This document shows positions 43,118-51,948 of a stretch of DNA of 64,000 nt, piece by piece. The DNA is from Chryseobacterium salivictor (GTDB lineage Bacteria; Bacteroidota; Bacteroidia; Flavobacteriales; Weeksellaceae): contig NZ_CP037954.1 of NCBI RefSeq assembly GCF_004359195.1, positions 930,001-994,000 of the forward strand, read 5' to 3'. A program made the translations under genes and the position numbers. Every line of letters begins with the position of its first letter. The first letter of the stretch is position 1. The notes beneath the pieces were generated by a model. It had not been told where the DNA came from. It saw only the letters and a list, made by a program, of their open reading frames with translations, and ran no database searches.

Positions 43118-43669
43118 TTATTCTGTGTAATTCTGTTTTATAAAGTCTTCTACTTTCTGCTTGGCGTAGTGATAATTGGTTTTCAATGTGCCCACCGACA
43201 TCTCCAAAATCTGAGATATTTCTTCGTAGGGCAAATCGTCGTAATACCTCATATTGAAAACTAATTTTTGCTTTTCGGGCAGGGTATTAATCGCCTTTTG
43301 CAGCAAAACCTGAATTTCATCTGCATCAGGCTGTACATTTTCTGCTACTAAATTTTGCAAATGATTCGTAGAATCCTCATCGGATTTCTGCATTTTTTTT
43401 ATTTTGTTCAGTTGCTGCAAAGATTCATTGGTTGCAATCCGATAAAGCCAGGTGTATAACTGACTTTCCTGCTTGAACTGGTGAAAATTCTGATAGGCTT
43501 TAATAAAAGTGTCCTGCAAAATATCCTGTGCCAAATCGTGATCCACTACAAACCTCCGGATATGCCAATACAACCTGCTCTGATAAGCATCCATCATCAG
43601 GCGAACTCCTTTTTCACGGGATTTGTCGCTGGACATCAACTGGATAATTTCGGTTTCCTGGATCTTCAT
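43118..43669 (-). CDS. ECF-type RNA polymerase sigma factor
   Basis: This 183-residue protein has sigma region 2 (VDHDLAQDILQDTFIKAY and YTWLYRIATNES, about residues 40-85) and region 4 (LPEKQKLVFNMRYYDDLPYEEI, a helix-turn-helix with LEMSVGTLKTNYHYA). It has no region 1.1 or 3, so it is of the extracytoplasmic function class. ATG at 43669 was chosen; the longer frame begins at a TTG at 43726. It is the first gene of a three-gene operon with a membrane anti-sigma candidate and a periplasmic helical protein. Confidence 0.93.
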   Translation of the reverse strand: MKIQETEIIQLMSSDKSREKGVRLMMDAYQSRLYWHIRRFVVDHDLAQDILQDTFIKAYQNFHQFKQESQLYTWLYRIATNESLQQLNKIKKMQKSDEDSTNHLQNLVAENVQPDADEIQVLLQKAINTLPEKQKLVFNMRYYDDLPYEEISQILEMSVGTLKTNYHYAKQKVEDFIKQNYTE

Positions 43670-43772
43670 GGAGATGCTTACGTGGTTTGGATGGTAAATA
43701 TATTTAAAAGTTAAATAACACTTCAATTTTTAGTCCAAACCAAAATAAGTATCTTTGTTCATATTCCTTTTT

Positions 43773-44525
43773 ATGAAGATTGTCATCATCGGTTCTGGAA
43801 ATGTCGCCTGCCATTTGGCCAGAGCATTTCAAGAAAATAAAATTCCGGTTTCCCAGATTTTTGGACGAAACGAAAGCGATTTAAAATCTATTTCCCACCA
43901 ATTACAAATTCCCTTTTCTACCGACTATTTAGCAGATGCCGATTTATACTTTATCTGCGTAAGCGATGCTGCTATCGGAGAAGTTTCAAAATTAATAACG
44001 AATGAAAAGTGCTTGGTAGCGCATACTTCAGGATCTTTACCCAAAGAAATTTTAGAAGGAAATTACCGGAAAGCCAGTTTTTATCCGCTGCAGACTTTTT
44101 CCAAATCGAAGAATATCACCTATTCTGAAATTCCCTTTTTTGTTGAAGCGCAAAATAATCAGGATTTAGAACTTTTGAAAAACCTTGCCTTAAATATTTC
44201 AAAAAAAGTAATGGCTTCAACTTATGAAAAGAGAAAATATATCCACCTGACTGCGGTTTTTGCCTGTAATTTTGTGAATCATCTTTTTGCAAGAGCTAAG
44301 GAAATTTCGGATTCACAGGAAATTCCGTTTGACTATTTTTTACCTTTAATTAAAGAAACGACGGAGAAAATAGAAATCTTAGAACCTAAACTGGCACAAA
44401 CAGGGCCGGCGGTGAGAAATGACCAACGGGTTTTGAAACTTCATGAAGAACTGATCACCAATGAAGAGCAGTTGAAAATTTATAAAATAATGAATGAATC
44501 GATAAAGAAAATGTATGAGTTATAA
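43773..44525 (+). CDS. Rossmann-fold protein with DUF2520 C-terminal domain
   Basis: This 250-residue protein begins with a NAD(P)-binding motif (KIVIIGSGNVACHLA) and has a DUF2520 C-terminal helical domain (HLTAVFACNFVNHLFARAKE). The family resembles F420/NADP oxidoreductases or ketopantoate-type reductases; the substrate is unknown. ATG at 43773 is chosen. Its end overlaps the start of the KdsC-like gene by 11 bases, so the two are probably translated together. A TATCTTTG -7 box precedes it. Confidence 0.85.
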   Translation: MKIVIIGSGNVACHLARAFQENKIPVSQIFGRNESDLKSISHQLQIPFSTDYLADADLYFICVSDAAIGEVSKLITNEKCLVAHTSGSLPKEILEGNYRKASFYPLQTFSKSKNITYSEIPFFVEAQNNQDLELLKNLALNISKKVMASTYEKRKYIHLTAVFACNFVNHLFARAKEISDSQEIPFDYFLPLIKETTEKIEILEPKLAQTGPAVRNDQRVLKLHEELITNEEQLKIYKIMNESIKKMYEL

Positions 44526-45033
44526 ATCGAATTTAAAAAATATAAAAGCCTTTGTATTTGATGTTGACGGCGTTTTTACGGATGGAAGCGTTTATCTGAT
44601 GCCCGATGGAAGCATGTGCCGCGTGATGAATGTACTCGATGGTTATGCCGTAGTGAAAGCCAGAAAATACAATTATCCGATTTGTGTAATTACCGGTGGT
44701 GATGATCCCATGGTGAGAAACAGAATTAACTATTTGGGAATTACCGACTATTATGCAAAGATTGGCGATAAACTGGAAAAATTTGAAGAATTCAAAAAGA
44801 AATATAATTTACAAAACCATGAAATTCTGACCATGGGCGACGATTTACCCGATCTCGAAATGATGAAAATTTCCGGAATTTCAGCGTGTCCCGAAAATTC
44901 GGTGGCTGAAATAAAATTGATGTCCCATTATATATCGCCGGTTCAGGGTGGAAAAGGAGCAGTAAGAGATGTCATCGAGCAGGTCATGAAAGTTCAGGGA
45001 AAATGGCTGGAAGACGATACAAGAAGTACTTAA
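44515..45033 (+). CDS. KdsC-like HAD phosphatase
   Basis: This 172-residue HAD phosphatase of the C0 (KDO-8-phosphate phosphatase) group carries FDVDGVFTDGSVYL (nucleophile and acid Asp) and VITGGDDPMVRNR, and ends with MGDDLPDLEMM. It removes phosphate from KDO-8-phosphate or a related sugar. It is translationally coupled to the Rossmann gene upstream and followed by maf. Confidence 0.92.
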   Translation: MSYKSNLKNIKAFVFDVDGVFTDGSVYLMPDGSMCRVMNVLDGYAVVKARKYNYPICVITGGDDPMVRNRINYLGITDYYAKIGDKLEKFEEFKKKYNLQNHEILTMGDDLPDLEMMKISGISACPENSVAEIKLMSHYISPVQGGKGAVRDVIEQVMKVQGKWLEDDTRST

Positions 45034-45054
45034 TTAATTGATTTTAAATTTTAT

Positions 45055-45624
45055 ATGAAAATATTATTAGCCTCAAATTCACCGCGCAGAAAAGAATTAT
45101 TAAAAGAATTAGGTTTCGGTTTTGAAACCGTTTCTGTGGATTGCGACGAAATTTATCCTCCCGGTTTAGCAGTCGATAAAATCGCTGCTTATCTTTCAGA
45201 ATTAAAATCAGATGCATTTCGGTCTTTAAAAGAAGGCGAGTTATTAATCACCGCAGACACCATTGTTGCGCTCGATGAAGAAATTTTGGGGAAACCAAAA
45301 GATGAATTTCACGCCAAAGAAATGTTGCAGAAGCTTTCCGGGAAAACGCATCAGGTTTATACCGGAATAACGTTGAAAACTTTAACGAAAACAGTTACCA
45401 GAACCGATGTTGCTCATGTAGAATTTGATAACATTAGTAATGAAGAGTTAGATTTTTATATTGAAAAATACAAGCCATTTGACAAGGCAGGAAGTTATGG
45501 AATCCAGGAATGGTTGGGGATGACAAAAATCAAAAACATCCAGGGAAGTTTCTACACCATTATGGGACTGCCAACCCATTTGATCTATTCTCTTTTAAAA
45601 AATTTCCAACAAGCCTCTTCCTAA
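45055..45624 (+). CDS. maf: Maf family nucleotide pyrophosphatase
   Basis: This 189-residue house-cleaning enzyme hydrolyses dTTP, UTP or modified nucleotides to monophosphates. It starts with LLASNSPRRKELL, and has ITADTIVALDE and GKPKDEFHAKEML, and a C-terminal PFDKAGSYGIQEW segment; all are family-defining. It is the third gene in the cluster, 21 bases after the phosphatase. Confidence 0.95.
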   Translation: MKILLASNSPRRKELLKELGFGFETVSVDCDEIYPPGLAVDKIAAYLSELKSDAFRSLKEGELLITADTIVALDEEILGKPKDEFHAKEMLQKLSGKTHQVYTGITLKTLTKTVTRTDVAHVEFDNISNEELDFYIEKYKPFDKAGSYGIQEWLGMTKIKNIQGSFYTIMGLPTHLIYSLLKNFQQASS

Positions 45625-45700
45625 AACAAAAATCATTATTTTTACAAACTTAACGGGTATTTTAATAATAAAATACTGATTTGAAAGTTATTATCTGATA

Positions 45701-48262
45701 ATGAAAAAAACGATACTTTTCCTTTTAACAGTCACGGTTTTTAATTCGTGTTCCACCCGAAAGAAGACGAACGATTCTGTATTTATGAAAGGATTTTTCT
45801 CTTATTACAATACGCTCTTTAACAGTAAAGATGCGCTGGAAACGGAATTGAAAAACAGAGACAAAGCCCATAAAGACAATTTCTATGCGCCGTATATTCA
45901 GTTATTGACTTATGATGAGCAACCTCTGGGAACCAATTTCCAGTCGAATTCAGGTGGAATGTTTGGGAATGATCCAATGAGTTCAGAATTATCAGCAGTA
46001 AGCAGAAACCGAAATTCAGTAGGTCCACCTTCTCCTCCGGGAGGTTCGTCATCATTGGGTTCGCCAGGATCTTACGCCATGAATGGCCATAATTCGGGAG
46101 CGAGAAAAGGTGCTTCTATTCTGGAAATCTCGGAAGCAAAAGCACTGAAAGCTATCGCCAACTATTCCGTGATGAAAGGCGGTGAGGAGAAAAACAAAAA
46201 AATGTTCGATGCTTATATGCTGTTGGCTCAATCGAGATTATACAGAAATAAACCATTGGAAGCTTTAGACGGGCTGAACTTTGTTTTTGCCAATATGAGA
46301 AAAGATAAAAGAATTCCGCTAGCCCGGATTTATCAGGCACAGGCCTATTCTAAAATGGAAGATTATCACCGTGCAGAAGAGGTTTTCGCGGATTTGAAAA
46401 AAAGCAAAATCAAAAAAGAATACCGTAAACTTTTAGAGATATATTATTCTGAAATGTTATTGCAATCCGGTAAAAAACAGGATGCTGTGAATGAACTTGA
46501 TGATGCATTCGCTGTTAATAAAAACCGAAAATTACGAAGCAGAATCGCTTTTTTGCGCGGACAGATTTTATCAGAACTTGGCAGAAATGAAGAAGCCAGA
46601 GAAAGCTTCGCATTGGCTTACAAAAACGCCAATGACTTCGAATTTGAAGTGAAATCGCAAATTGAAACCGCAAAGACCTTTAACGGAAAGGATGATGATT
46701 ACCAAGGCGCCAGATCTTATTTGGAAAAAATAAGTAAAAAAGGAACCTACGCTTCCCGTAAAAATGAGTTCTATTACGCGTTGGGTTTAATGGCAAAAAA
46801 AGCCGGAAAAAAAGAAGAAGCCAAAGAATTTTTCACCCAGTCTCTCAAAGAGAAAGTTTCTGATCCGCAAATTCGCGGTCTGACTTATTACGAAATAGGA
46901 AAAGCCTATTTTGAAGACTCCGACTATCTTTCTGCAGGTGCTTTTTTCGATTCTTCATTGGCGGTAATGACTTATCAGCCTGCAAAAATTCTTTTGGAAG
47001 AACAATCGGGGAACATTAAAAAAGTTTCTGCGAATTATTATTTAATCAAAAGAAACGACAGTATTTTAGCTTTAACTAAAATGCCTGATGAAGAAAGAAT
47101 TGCATACTTTAACAAATATATCGAAGGCATAAAAACGAAGGAAGCGCACGAAGAATTAGAGCGAAAGAAAGAGGAAAGAGGCAAAGGTTTTGATACCGGC
47201 GATTATTCTGCCAACTCACTTTTCGCTGGAAAGACAGGCGGCTTTGAAGACTTTGGTTCAAACAAAGGCGGATTTTATTTTGCCAATCTCGGTACGGTTG
47301 CAAAAGGAGAATCTTCCTTTAAACAAATCTGGGGAAACCGTTCTCTGAATGATAACTGGCGAACTTCAGCCAGAAGTGCTTCCATAGAAGATCTGAAAAA
47401 TGAAGCGATGGGAATTACGGCTGCACCTGATCCCAGAAGACTGGAACCCGGTTTTTATATCGAGAAAATCCCGACAAAAACGGCAGATATTTTGGCCTTG
47501 AAAAAAGCCAGAGACACTGCCAGTTTAGGAATAGGAAGAATGTATGAAACTTACTTTTCTGATACGCCTCTTGCGACAAAAACCCTCTATGATCTGGTCG
47601 ATACCCGGCCGGAAGAAGATCTTAAACTTCAGGCCCTGTATCAGATTTTCGCCTTTAATTACGAGAAAAATCCGCCTGCTGCAGAACGGGCAAAGCAGAT
47701 GATTTTAGATGAATATCCTTATACTTCTTATGCGGAATTTGTTCGGAATCCTAAAAATAATTCGTTCTCACAATCGGCAGAAGAAGTAGAAAAGTTATAC
47801 GCTCAGGCATTCGATCTTTATGATAAAGAAAAGTATAACGAAAGCAGAACTTTGATTGATGCTGCCTTGGAGAAATATCCGAAAGATGCTCTGGTTCCAA
47901 AGTTTTCTTTGTTAAATGCGTTCAACAGCGGAAAAACTGCCGGCAAAGAAATCATGATTTTACAGTTAGAACAAATTGCGCTGAACTACGCCAAAACTTC
48001 TGAAGGCGAAAAAGCCAAAGAAATGCTGAAGTATCTGAAAAGTGATTTAGAAGTAGAAGCGACAGATGACTCAGGAAATGTAATTAATCCTAAACAGCCG
48101 GCCGCTCCCGTGGAAAGCCAGAAGGGCATACCTGCAATCGAAAGCGATGATCCCCCAAGTGTACCAAGCTTCAACGGTAGAAATGCTAAACCAAGATCTA
48201 AAAATTCACCTGAAACAAATGCGGTACAAGCAACTGCAGTTGAAAAACTACAATTAAAATAA
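45701..48262 (+). CDS. sprE: Gliding motility / type IX secretion lipoprotein SprE (PorW)
   Basis: This 853-residue protein starts with a lipoprotein signal (MKKTILFLLTVTVFNSCSTR) and a KGFFSYYNTLFNSKDALETE segment like those at the start of SprE/PorW. Several tetratricopeptide-like helical repeats follow (AYMLLAQSRLYRNKPLEAL, HRAEEVFADLKKSK and FYYALGLMAKKAGKKEEAKE). The tail (about the last 50 residues) is polar. In Flavobacterium and Porphyromonas this protein is needed for secretion and gliding. The other type IX genes are not in this window. Confidence 0.85.
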   Translation: MKKTILFLLTVTVFNSCSTRKKTNDSVFMKGFFSYYNTLFNSKDALETELKNRDKAHKDNFYAPYIQLLTYDEQPLGTNFQSNSGGMFGNDPMSSELSAVSRNRNSVGPPSPPGGSSSLGSPGSYAMNGHNSGARKGASILEISEAKALKAIANYSVMKGGEEKNKKMFDAYMLLAQSRLYRNKPLEALDGLNFVFANMRKDKRIPLARIYQAQAYSKMEDYHRAEEVFADLKKSKIKKEYRKLLEIYYSEMLLQSGKKQDAVNELDDAFAVNKNRKLRSRIAFLRGQILSELGRNEEARESFALAYKNANDFEFEVKSQIETAKTFNGKDDDYQGARSYLEKISKKGTYASRKNEFYYALGLMAKKAGKKEEAKEFFTQSLKEKVSDPQIRGLTYYEIGKAYFEDSDYLSAGAFFDSSLAVMTYQPAKILLEEQSGNIKKVSANYYLIKRNDSILALTKMPDEERIAYFNKYIEGIKTKEAHEELERKKEERGKGFDTGDYSANSLFAGKTGGFEDFGSNKGGFYFANLGTVAKGESSFKQIWGNRSLNDNWRTSARSASIEDLKNEAMGITAAPDPRRLEPGFYIEKIPTKTADILALKKARDTASLGIGRMYETYFSDTPLATKTLYDLVDTRPEEDLKLQALYQIFAFNYEKNPPAAERAKQMILDEYPYTSYAEFVRNPKNNSFSQSAEEVEKLYAQAFDLYDKEKYNESRTLIDAALEKYPKDALVPKFSLLNAFNSGKTAGKEIMILQLEQIALNYAKTSEGEKAKEMLKYLKSDLEVEATDDSGNVINPKQPAAPVESQKGIPAIESDDPPSVPSFNGRNAKPRSKNSPETNAVQATAVEKLQLK

Positions 48263-48264
48263 AC

Positions 48265-48297
48265 AAAAAGCGAAGATTATTCTTCGCTTTTTTTCTT
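48265..48297. terminator. Bidirectional terminator between sprE and tsaB
   Basis: Twelve-base arms AAAAAGCGAAGA (48265-48276) and TCTTCGCTTTTT (48281-48292) flank a four-base loop. It overlaps the end of tsaB. Confidence 0.85.
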
Positions 48298-48972
48298 TTT
48301 AACTCCTTGAAAATCTTTCAGATAAAAGGGTTCGAAATAAGCGACATCTTCAAAATCTTTCCGGTTAAATTTATCGACTGCTTTTTTAACTAAATATTTC
48401 GCTGACGGATAAACGGCTTCATTAAAATCGGCGTTTGGCAGCCGTCCACCAAATAAAGAGAGCAGTTCTTTGAGTTTCTTAGCGCCGTCTCCTGCGAACA
48501 AAATCTTTTTATCCTGATATTCCTGATAAGAGTTTTCATCTAAAACCTTCGCTTCCGTCCCGGCAATCATCTTGCCGGATTTTCCGTCAAAAACGGCGGA
48601 ATAAACCTCCATTCTTCTGGCGTCGATCACTGGAATGATCACCTCATAATTCCCGTTTAAAAACGGCTCTATCATCGTTTCTAAAGAATTGACGGCAATC
48701 AAAGGAATGTTTAATCCAAAACAAAAACCTTTTGCGGAAGAAGCGCCAATCCGCAAACCCGTATAAGAACCTGGACCTTTTCCCAGGGAAACAGCATCAA
48801 TATCTTTCAAAGAAAGTTTGGCTCCTTCTAAAGCCCATTCAACAAAGGTGTGTAAACTTTCAGACTGTTTATAATTTTCGGAAACTTCTTCACACAGACA
48901 CAGCAATTCTTCGCCGTCAGAAATAGCAACAGAACAGTTTTTAGAGGAAGTTTCAAGGTGGAGAATTTTCAT
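48277..48972 (-). CDS. tsaB: tRNA threonylcarbamoyladenosine biosynthesis protein TsaB
   Basis: TsaB pairs with TsaD to attach threonylcarbamoyl to A37 of tRNA that reads ANN codons. It has 231 residues. The N-terminal half has the ASKHA fold: ILHLETSSKNCSVAIS, and then SLGKGPGSYTGLRIGAS. The C-terminal half has the FAGDGAKK segment. TsaB is the inactive, structural partner. It lies convergent to sprE. Confidence 0.95.
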   Translation of the reverse strand: MKILHLETSSKNCSVAISDGEELLCLCEEVSENYKQSESLHTFVEWALEGAKLSLKDIDAVSLGKGPGSYTGLRIGASSAKGFCFGLNIPLIAVNSLETMIEPFLNGNYEVIIPVIDARRMEVYSAVFDGKSGKMIAGTEAKVLDENSYQEYQDKKILFAGDGAKKLKELLSLFGGRLPNADFNEAVYPSAKYLVKKAVDKFNRKDFEDVAYFEPFYLKDFQGVKKKKSEE

Positions 48973-49020
48973 ATTTTAAATCTAAAATTTAGGAATATCG
49001 CAATTTAAGAAAAAATACAG

Positions 49021-49770
49021 TTATTTTCGGTGAATGGTTCGTGGCTCACTTTGCGCACTCGGATAAATTGTTAAATCTGAAATCATAACGTGTTTCGGTG
49101 CGTTGATACAATACGAAATAGCGTCGGCAATGTCCTCAGCTTTTAAAGCTTCGTAACCCTGATAAACTGTTTTTGCGCGGTCCTCGTCGCCCTTAAATCT
49201 CACTTTTGAAAAGTCAGTTTCTACAGCGCCAGGCTGAATATTGGTTACTTTAATTCCAAATTCGGTCAATTCCAAACGCATTCCTTCAGAAATGACATCG
49301 ACGGCTTTTTTCGAAGCGCAGTAAACGACCCCGTTCGCATAAGTCTGTCTCGCCGCAACAGAAGAAATATTCACAATATGTCCGGCATTTCTTTCTTTCA
49401 TGCCCGGCATCACCATTTTCGACACGTATAATAATCCTTTAACATTACCATCGATCATCATGTCCCAATCATTAATATCGGCCTCAATCAGTGATTCTAA
49501 ACCATGTGCGTTTCCCGCATTGTTAATGAGAATATCAATATTTTTCCAATCAACAGGAACGGAATCAAAGGCGGTTTCCACTTCATTATAATTGCGCTGA
49601 TCAAAGTTTAAACTAAAAATTTCGGTATGAGCTGAAAGTTCTTTTTCCAATTGGTCTAAAACTTCAGTTCTGCGGCCACAAAGAATCAATCTAAATCCCT
49701 GTTTTGCCAGAAGTTGCGCGGTAGCTTTTCCGATTCCGGAAGTTGCTCCAGTAATGAGTGCTGTTTTCAT
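49021..49770 (-). CDS. Short-chain dehydrogenase, YdfG-like
   Basis: This 249-residue NADP(H)-dependent oxidoreductase has the cofactor motif ITGATSGIGKATA, NNAGNAHG, and the catalytic Tyr-Lys in VYCASKKAV. The clade resembles YdfG, which acts on 3-hydroxy acids such as serine or L-allo-threonine. ATG at 49770 was preferred over TTG at 49806. Not linked to the neighbours by an operon. Confidence 0.92.
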   Translation of the reverse strand: MKTALITGATSGIGKATAQLLAKQGFRLILCGRRTEVLDQLEKELSAHTEIFSLNFDQRNYNEVETAFDSVPVDWKNIDILINNAGNAHGLESLIEADINDWDMMIDGNVKGLLYVSKMVMPGMKERNAGHIVNISSVAARQTYANGVVYCASKKAVDVISEGMRLELTEFGIKVTNIQPGAVETDFSKVRFKGDEDRAKTVYQGYEALKAEDIADAISYCINAPKHVMISDLTIYPSAQSEPRTIHRK

Positions 49771-49881
49771 AAAAATTAAAATTTTTAAAATGTAACAATC
49801 TATCAATAAAACAATGTAACTGTCATTGATAGCTTATTTGATATTCCTTTAAATTGGTACATTAATATTAATACATTGCTC

Positions 49882-50253
49882 TTAATTGGCATCGAAACTC
49901 TGAAAAGCATCTTCGAGATGTGTAATCTGTAATCTTCCTCTATCGTCGGGCAACACAGCGATGATATCAAACCGAACTTCCTGATCAAGGTTTCTGTCTT
50001 TCATGAAGAAATCGGCAACCATCACCAATGATTTTATTTTCTTTTTCGTCACCGCTTCCTGCGGTTCCATGAAAATATCGCTTCCTCTGGCTTTCACTTC
50101 CACAATGATTATTTGCATCTGAAACTCTGCAATAATGTCGATTTCTGCTTTTTGATAGCGGAAATTTTTAACCAAAATCTTATATCCTTTTTCTTCTAAA
50201 AAAGAGGTGGCCAATTCTTCGGCCAGATTTCCAAATTCGTTGTGTTCTGCCAT
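49882..50253 (-). CDS. UPF0102 family protein YraN
   Basis: This 123-residue protein has the YraN endonuclease-like fold: GNLAEELATSFLEEKGYKIL, then AEIDIIAE and IIVEVKARGS with an Asp-Glu-x-Lys like that of Holliday junction resolvases. The role is undetermined. The LD-carboxypeptidase gene ends 14 bases upstream on the same strand, so YraN is third in an operon with LysE. Confidence 0.9.
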   Translation of the reverse strand: MAEHNEFGNLAEELATSFLEEKGYKILVKNFRYQKAEIDIIAEFQMQIIIVEVKARGSDIFMEPQEAVTKKKIKSLVMVADFFMKDRNLDQEVRFDIIAVLPDDRGRLQITHLEDAFQSFDAN

Positions 50254-50267
50254 AATGATTGGCTTTA

Positions 50268-51200
50268 TTATTTAAACTGAACTTTTACCTGATCTTCAAT
50301 TTGCATTTTTATATCTGCACCGATAATCAAAGGTTTATTGTCAAAAATATGACCGTTTGGAAAACCAAACAGAGTAGGGAAGCCGTATTTTTTTAACCGG
50401 TCTGAAATGAGCTGATAAGCAAAACCGTCAAAACTTTCTGCGTAGTTTTTATTATCTTTTTCGTCGCCCATATAGGTCATTCCACCGATAATTAAACCTT
50501 TAATTTTCCTGAAAACTCCTGCCAGTTCCAAACTTATCATCATGCGGTCTAATGCATAATAATTCTCGCCAATATCTTCTATAAAAAGGATTTTATCTTT
50601 AAAATTAAAAGAGTAGGGCGTTCCTAAAAGTGCATAAATCAGGGCTAGATTTCCGCCAATTAATTGACCTTCAGCCGTTCCTTTTTTATTTAATGGATTA
50701 CTTTCTACTTTATAATCCGGTTTTTCACCTTTTAAAATATCAAAAATCAAATCATAGCTTTCATCGGAAACTCCAAAATTTGAGGTTTTAATGGTTTGTC
50801 CGTGAATAGAGACAAAATTGTTTTTCAACAAAAAACTCTGAATCACAGTGTTATCTGAATATCCAATGTACCATTTCGGGTTTTTCTTCAATTTTGAAAG
50901 CTGCAGATGTCCTAATAAATGCTGGCAACCGTAACCTCCTCTGGAAGCCCAGACAGCAGAAATTCCATCATTATTAAAAGCCCAGTTCAGATCAGAAATT
51001 CTCTCTTTTTCAGTTCCGGCGTAGGAATAACCGTTCGAAAATTCAGTATAAAGATGTTTCCCTAAAACCGGTTCAAAGCCTTTTTGCCTGATTATTTCCA
51101 AACCCTTTTGCAATTGCTTTTCTTCTACCGCGCCTGCAGGAGAAATAATGGCAATCTGATCACCCTTTTTCAAGGATTTTGGGAATATCATTTCGTCCAT
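50268..51200 (-). CDS. LD-carboxypeptidase, S66 family
   Basis: This 310-residue peptidase removes the D-alanine from cell-wall tetrapeptides during recycling. The nucleophile Ser is in WYIGYSDNTV, the Glu in FIEDIGENYYALDRM, and the His in FPNGHIFDN. Its start overlaps the end of the LysE gene by 13 bases. Alternative start: a Met four residues in. Confidence 0.92.
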   Translation of the reverse strand: MDEMIFPKSLKKGDQIAIISPAGAVEEKQLQKGLEIIRQKGFEPVLGKHLYTEFSNGYSYAGTEKERISDLNWAFNNDGISAVWASRGGYGCQHLLGHLQLSKLKKNPKWYIGYSDNTVIQSFLLKNNFVSIHGQTIKTSNFGVSDESYDLIFDILKGEKPDYKVESNPLNKKGTAEGQLIGGNLALIYALLGTPYSFNFKDKILFIEDIGENYYALDRMMISLELAGVFRKIKGLIIGGMTYMGDEKDNKNYAESFDGFAYQLISDRLKKYGFPTLFGFPNGHIFDNKPLIIGADIKMQIEDQVKVQFK

Positions 51201-51880
51201 TTCTGAATGTGTTTTTGACCGGTTTTTTCAGCCTCCTCTAATTTTTTATCAAATTGATTGAATTTTTTGAAGCTTTGTAAGAAAATAAAAATACTGAAAG
51301 CAACCAGAATATAACCAACTCCTTTTCTGATTCTGTTGGCCACCGTTTGGGTAAGTTTATCATGAAATATTTTAGCCAAATAAATTTTAAAGAAATCAAT
51401 TACAAGATAAGTTCCTACGACAAGTCCCATGTATAAAAGAAAATCCTCAGTTTTAGGATATGCATTTCTAACTGAAATTACCGTCACCAACCAAAAAAGA
51501 ACAACACCAATATTTAAAATATTAAAGAAAAAACCATTCAGAAAAGTTTTAATATAATTCTGATTGATCAGTTTATCTTCACCCGGTAAATGCATTTTCG
51601 TTTTCGAAACGACCATATAAAGAGCATAAATAAAGACAATAAAGGCGGTAATTCTATAAAATCCCGGATGTTTATCGATAATTTCTACCAAATCGCCACT
51701 GGCAAAATATGCAGCTGTAATGCATAAAATATCAGCCAATACGACGCCACAATCCAAGGTGAACGCATGTTTGGGACCACGTGAAAAACTTGTTTCGATC
51801 AGCAGAAAAAAAATCGGCCCGATGAAGACAATACTCAACATAATTCCTAACCCGACGGCTGAAAGTATAAGTTCTATCAT
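51188..51880 (-). CDS. LysE-family amino-acid exporter
   Basis: This 230-residue membrane protein has about six helices with the LysE/RhtB motif FIGPIFFLLIETSFSRGPKHA near residue 20. It would export a basic or other amino acid, or a similar small molecule, from the cytoplasm. It overlaps the LD-carboxypeptidase start by 13 bases, which suggests a shared mRNA and perhaps an envelope- or turnover-related role. Substrate unknown. Confidence 0.87.
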   Translation of the reverse strand: MIELILSAVGLGIMLSIVFIGPIFFLLIETSFSRGPKHAFTLDCGVVLADILCITAAYFASGDLVEIIDKHPGFYRITAFIVFIYALYMVVSKTKMHLPGEDKLINQNYIKTFLNGFFFNILNIGVVLFWLVTVISVRNAYPKTEDFLLYMGLVVGTYLVIDFFKIYLAKIFHDKLTQTVANRIRKGVGYILVAFSIFIFLQSFKKFNQFDKKLEEAEKTGQKHIQKWTK

Positions 51881-51948
51881 TAATAATGTTTTGAAAAAGA
51901 ATTAAATTTTACTCAAATTCATTTTACAGTGAGGTGCAAAAATACGGT

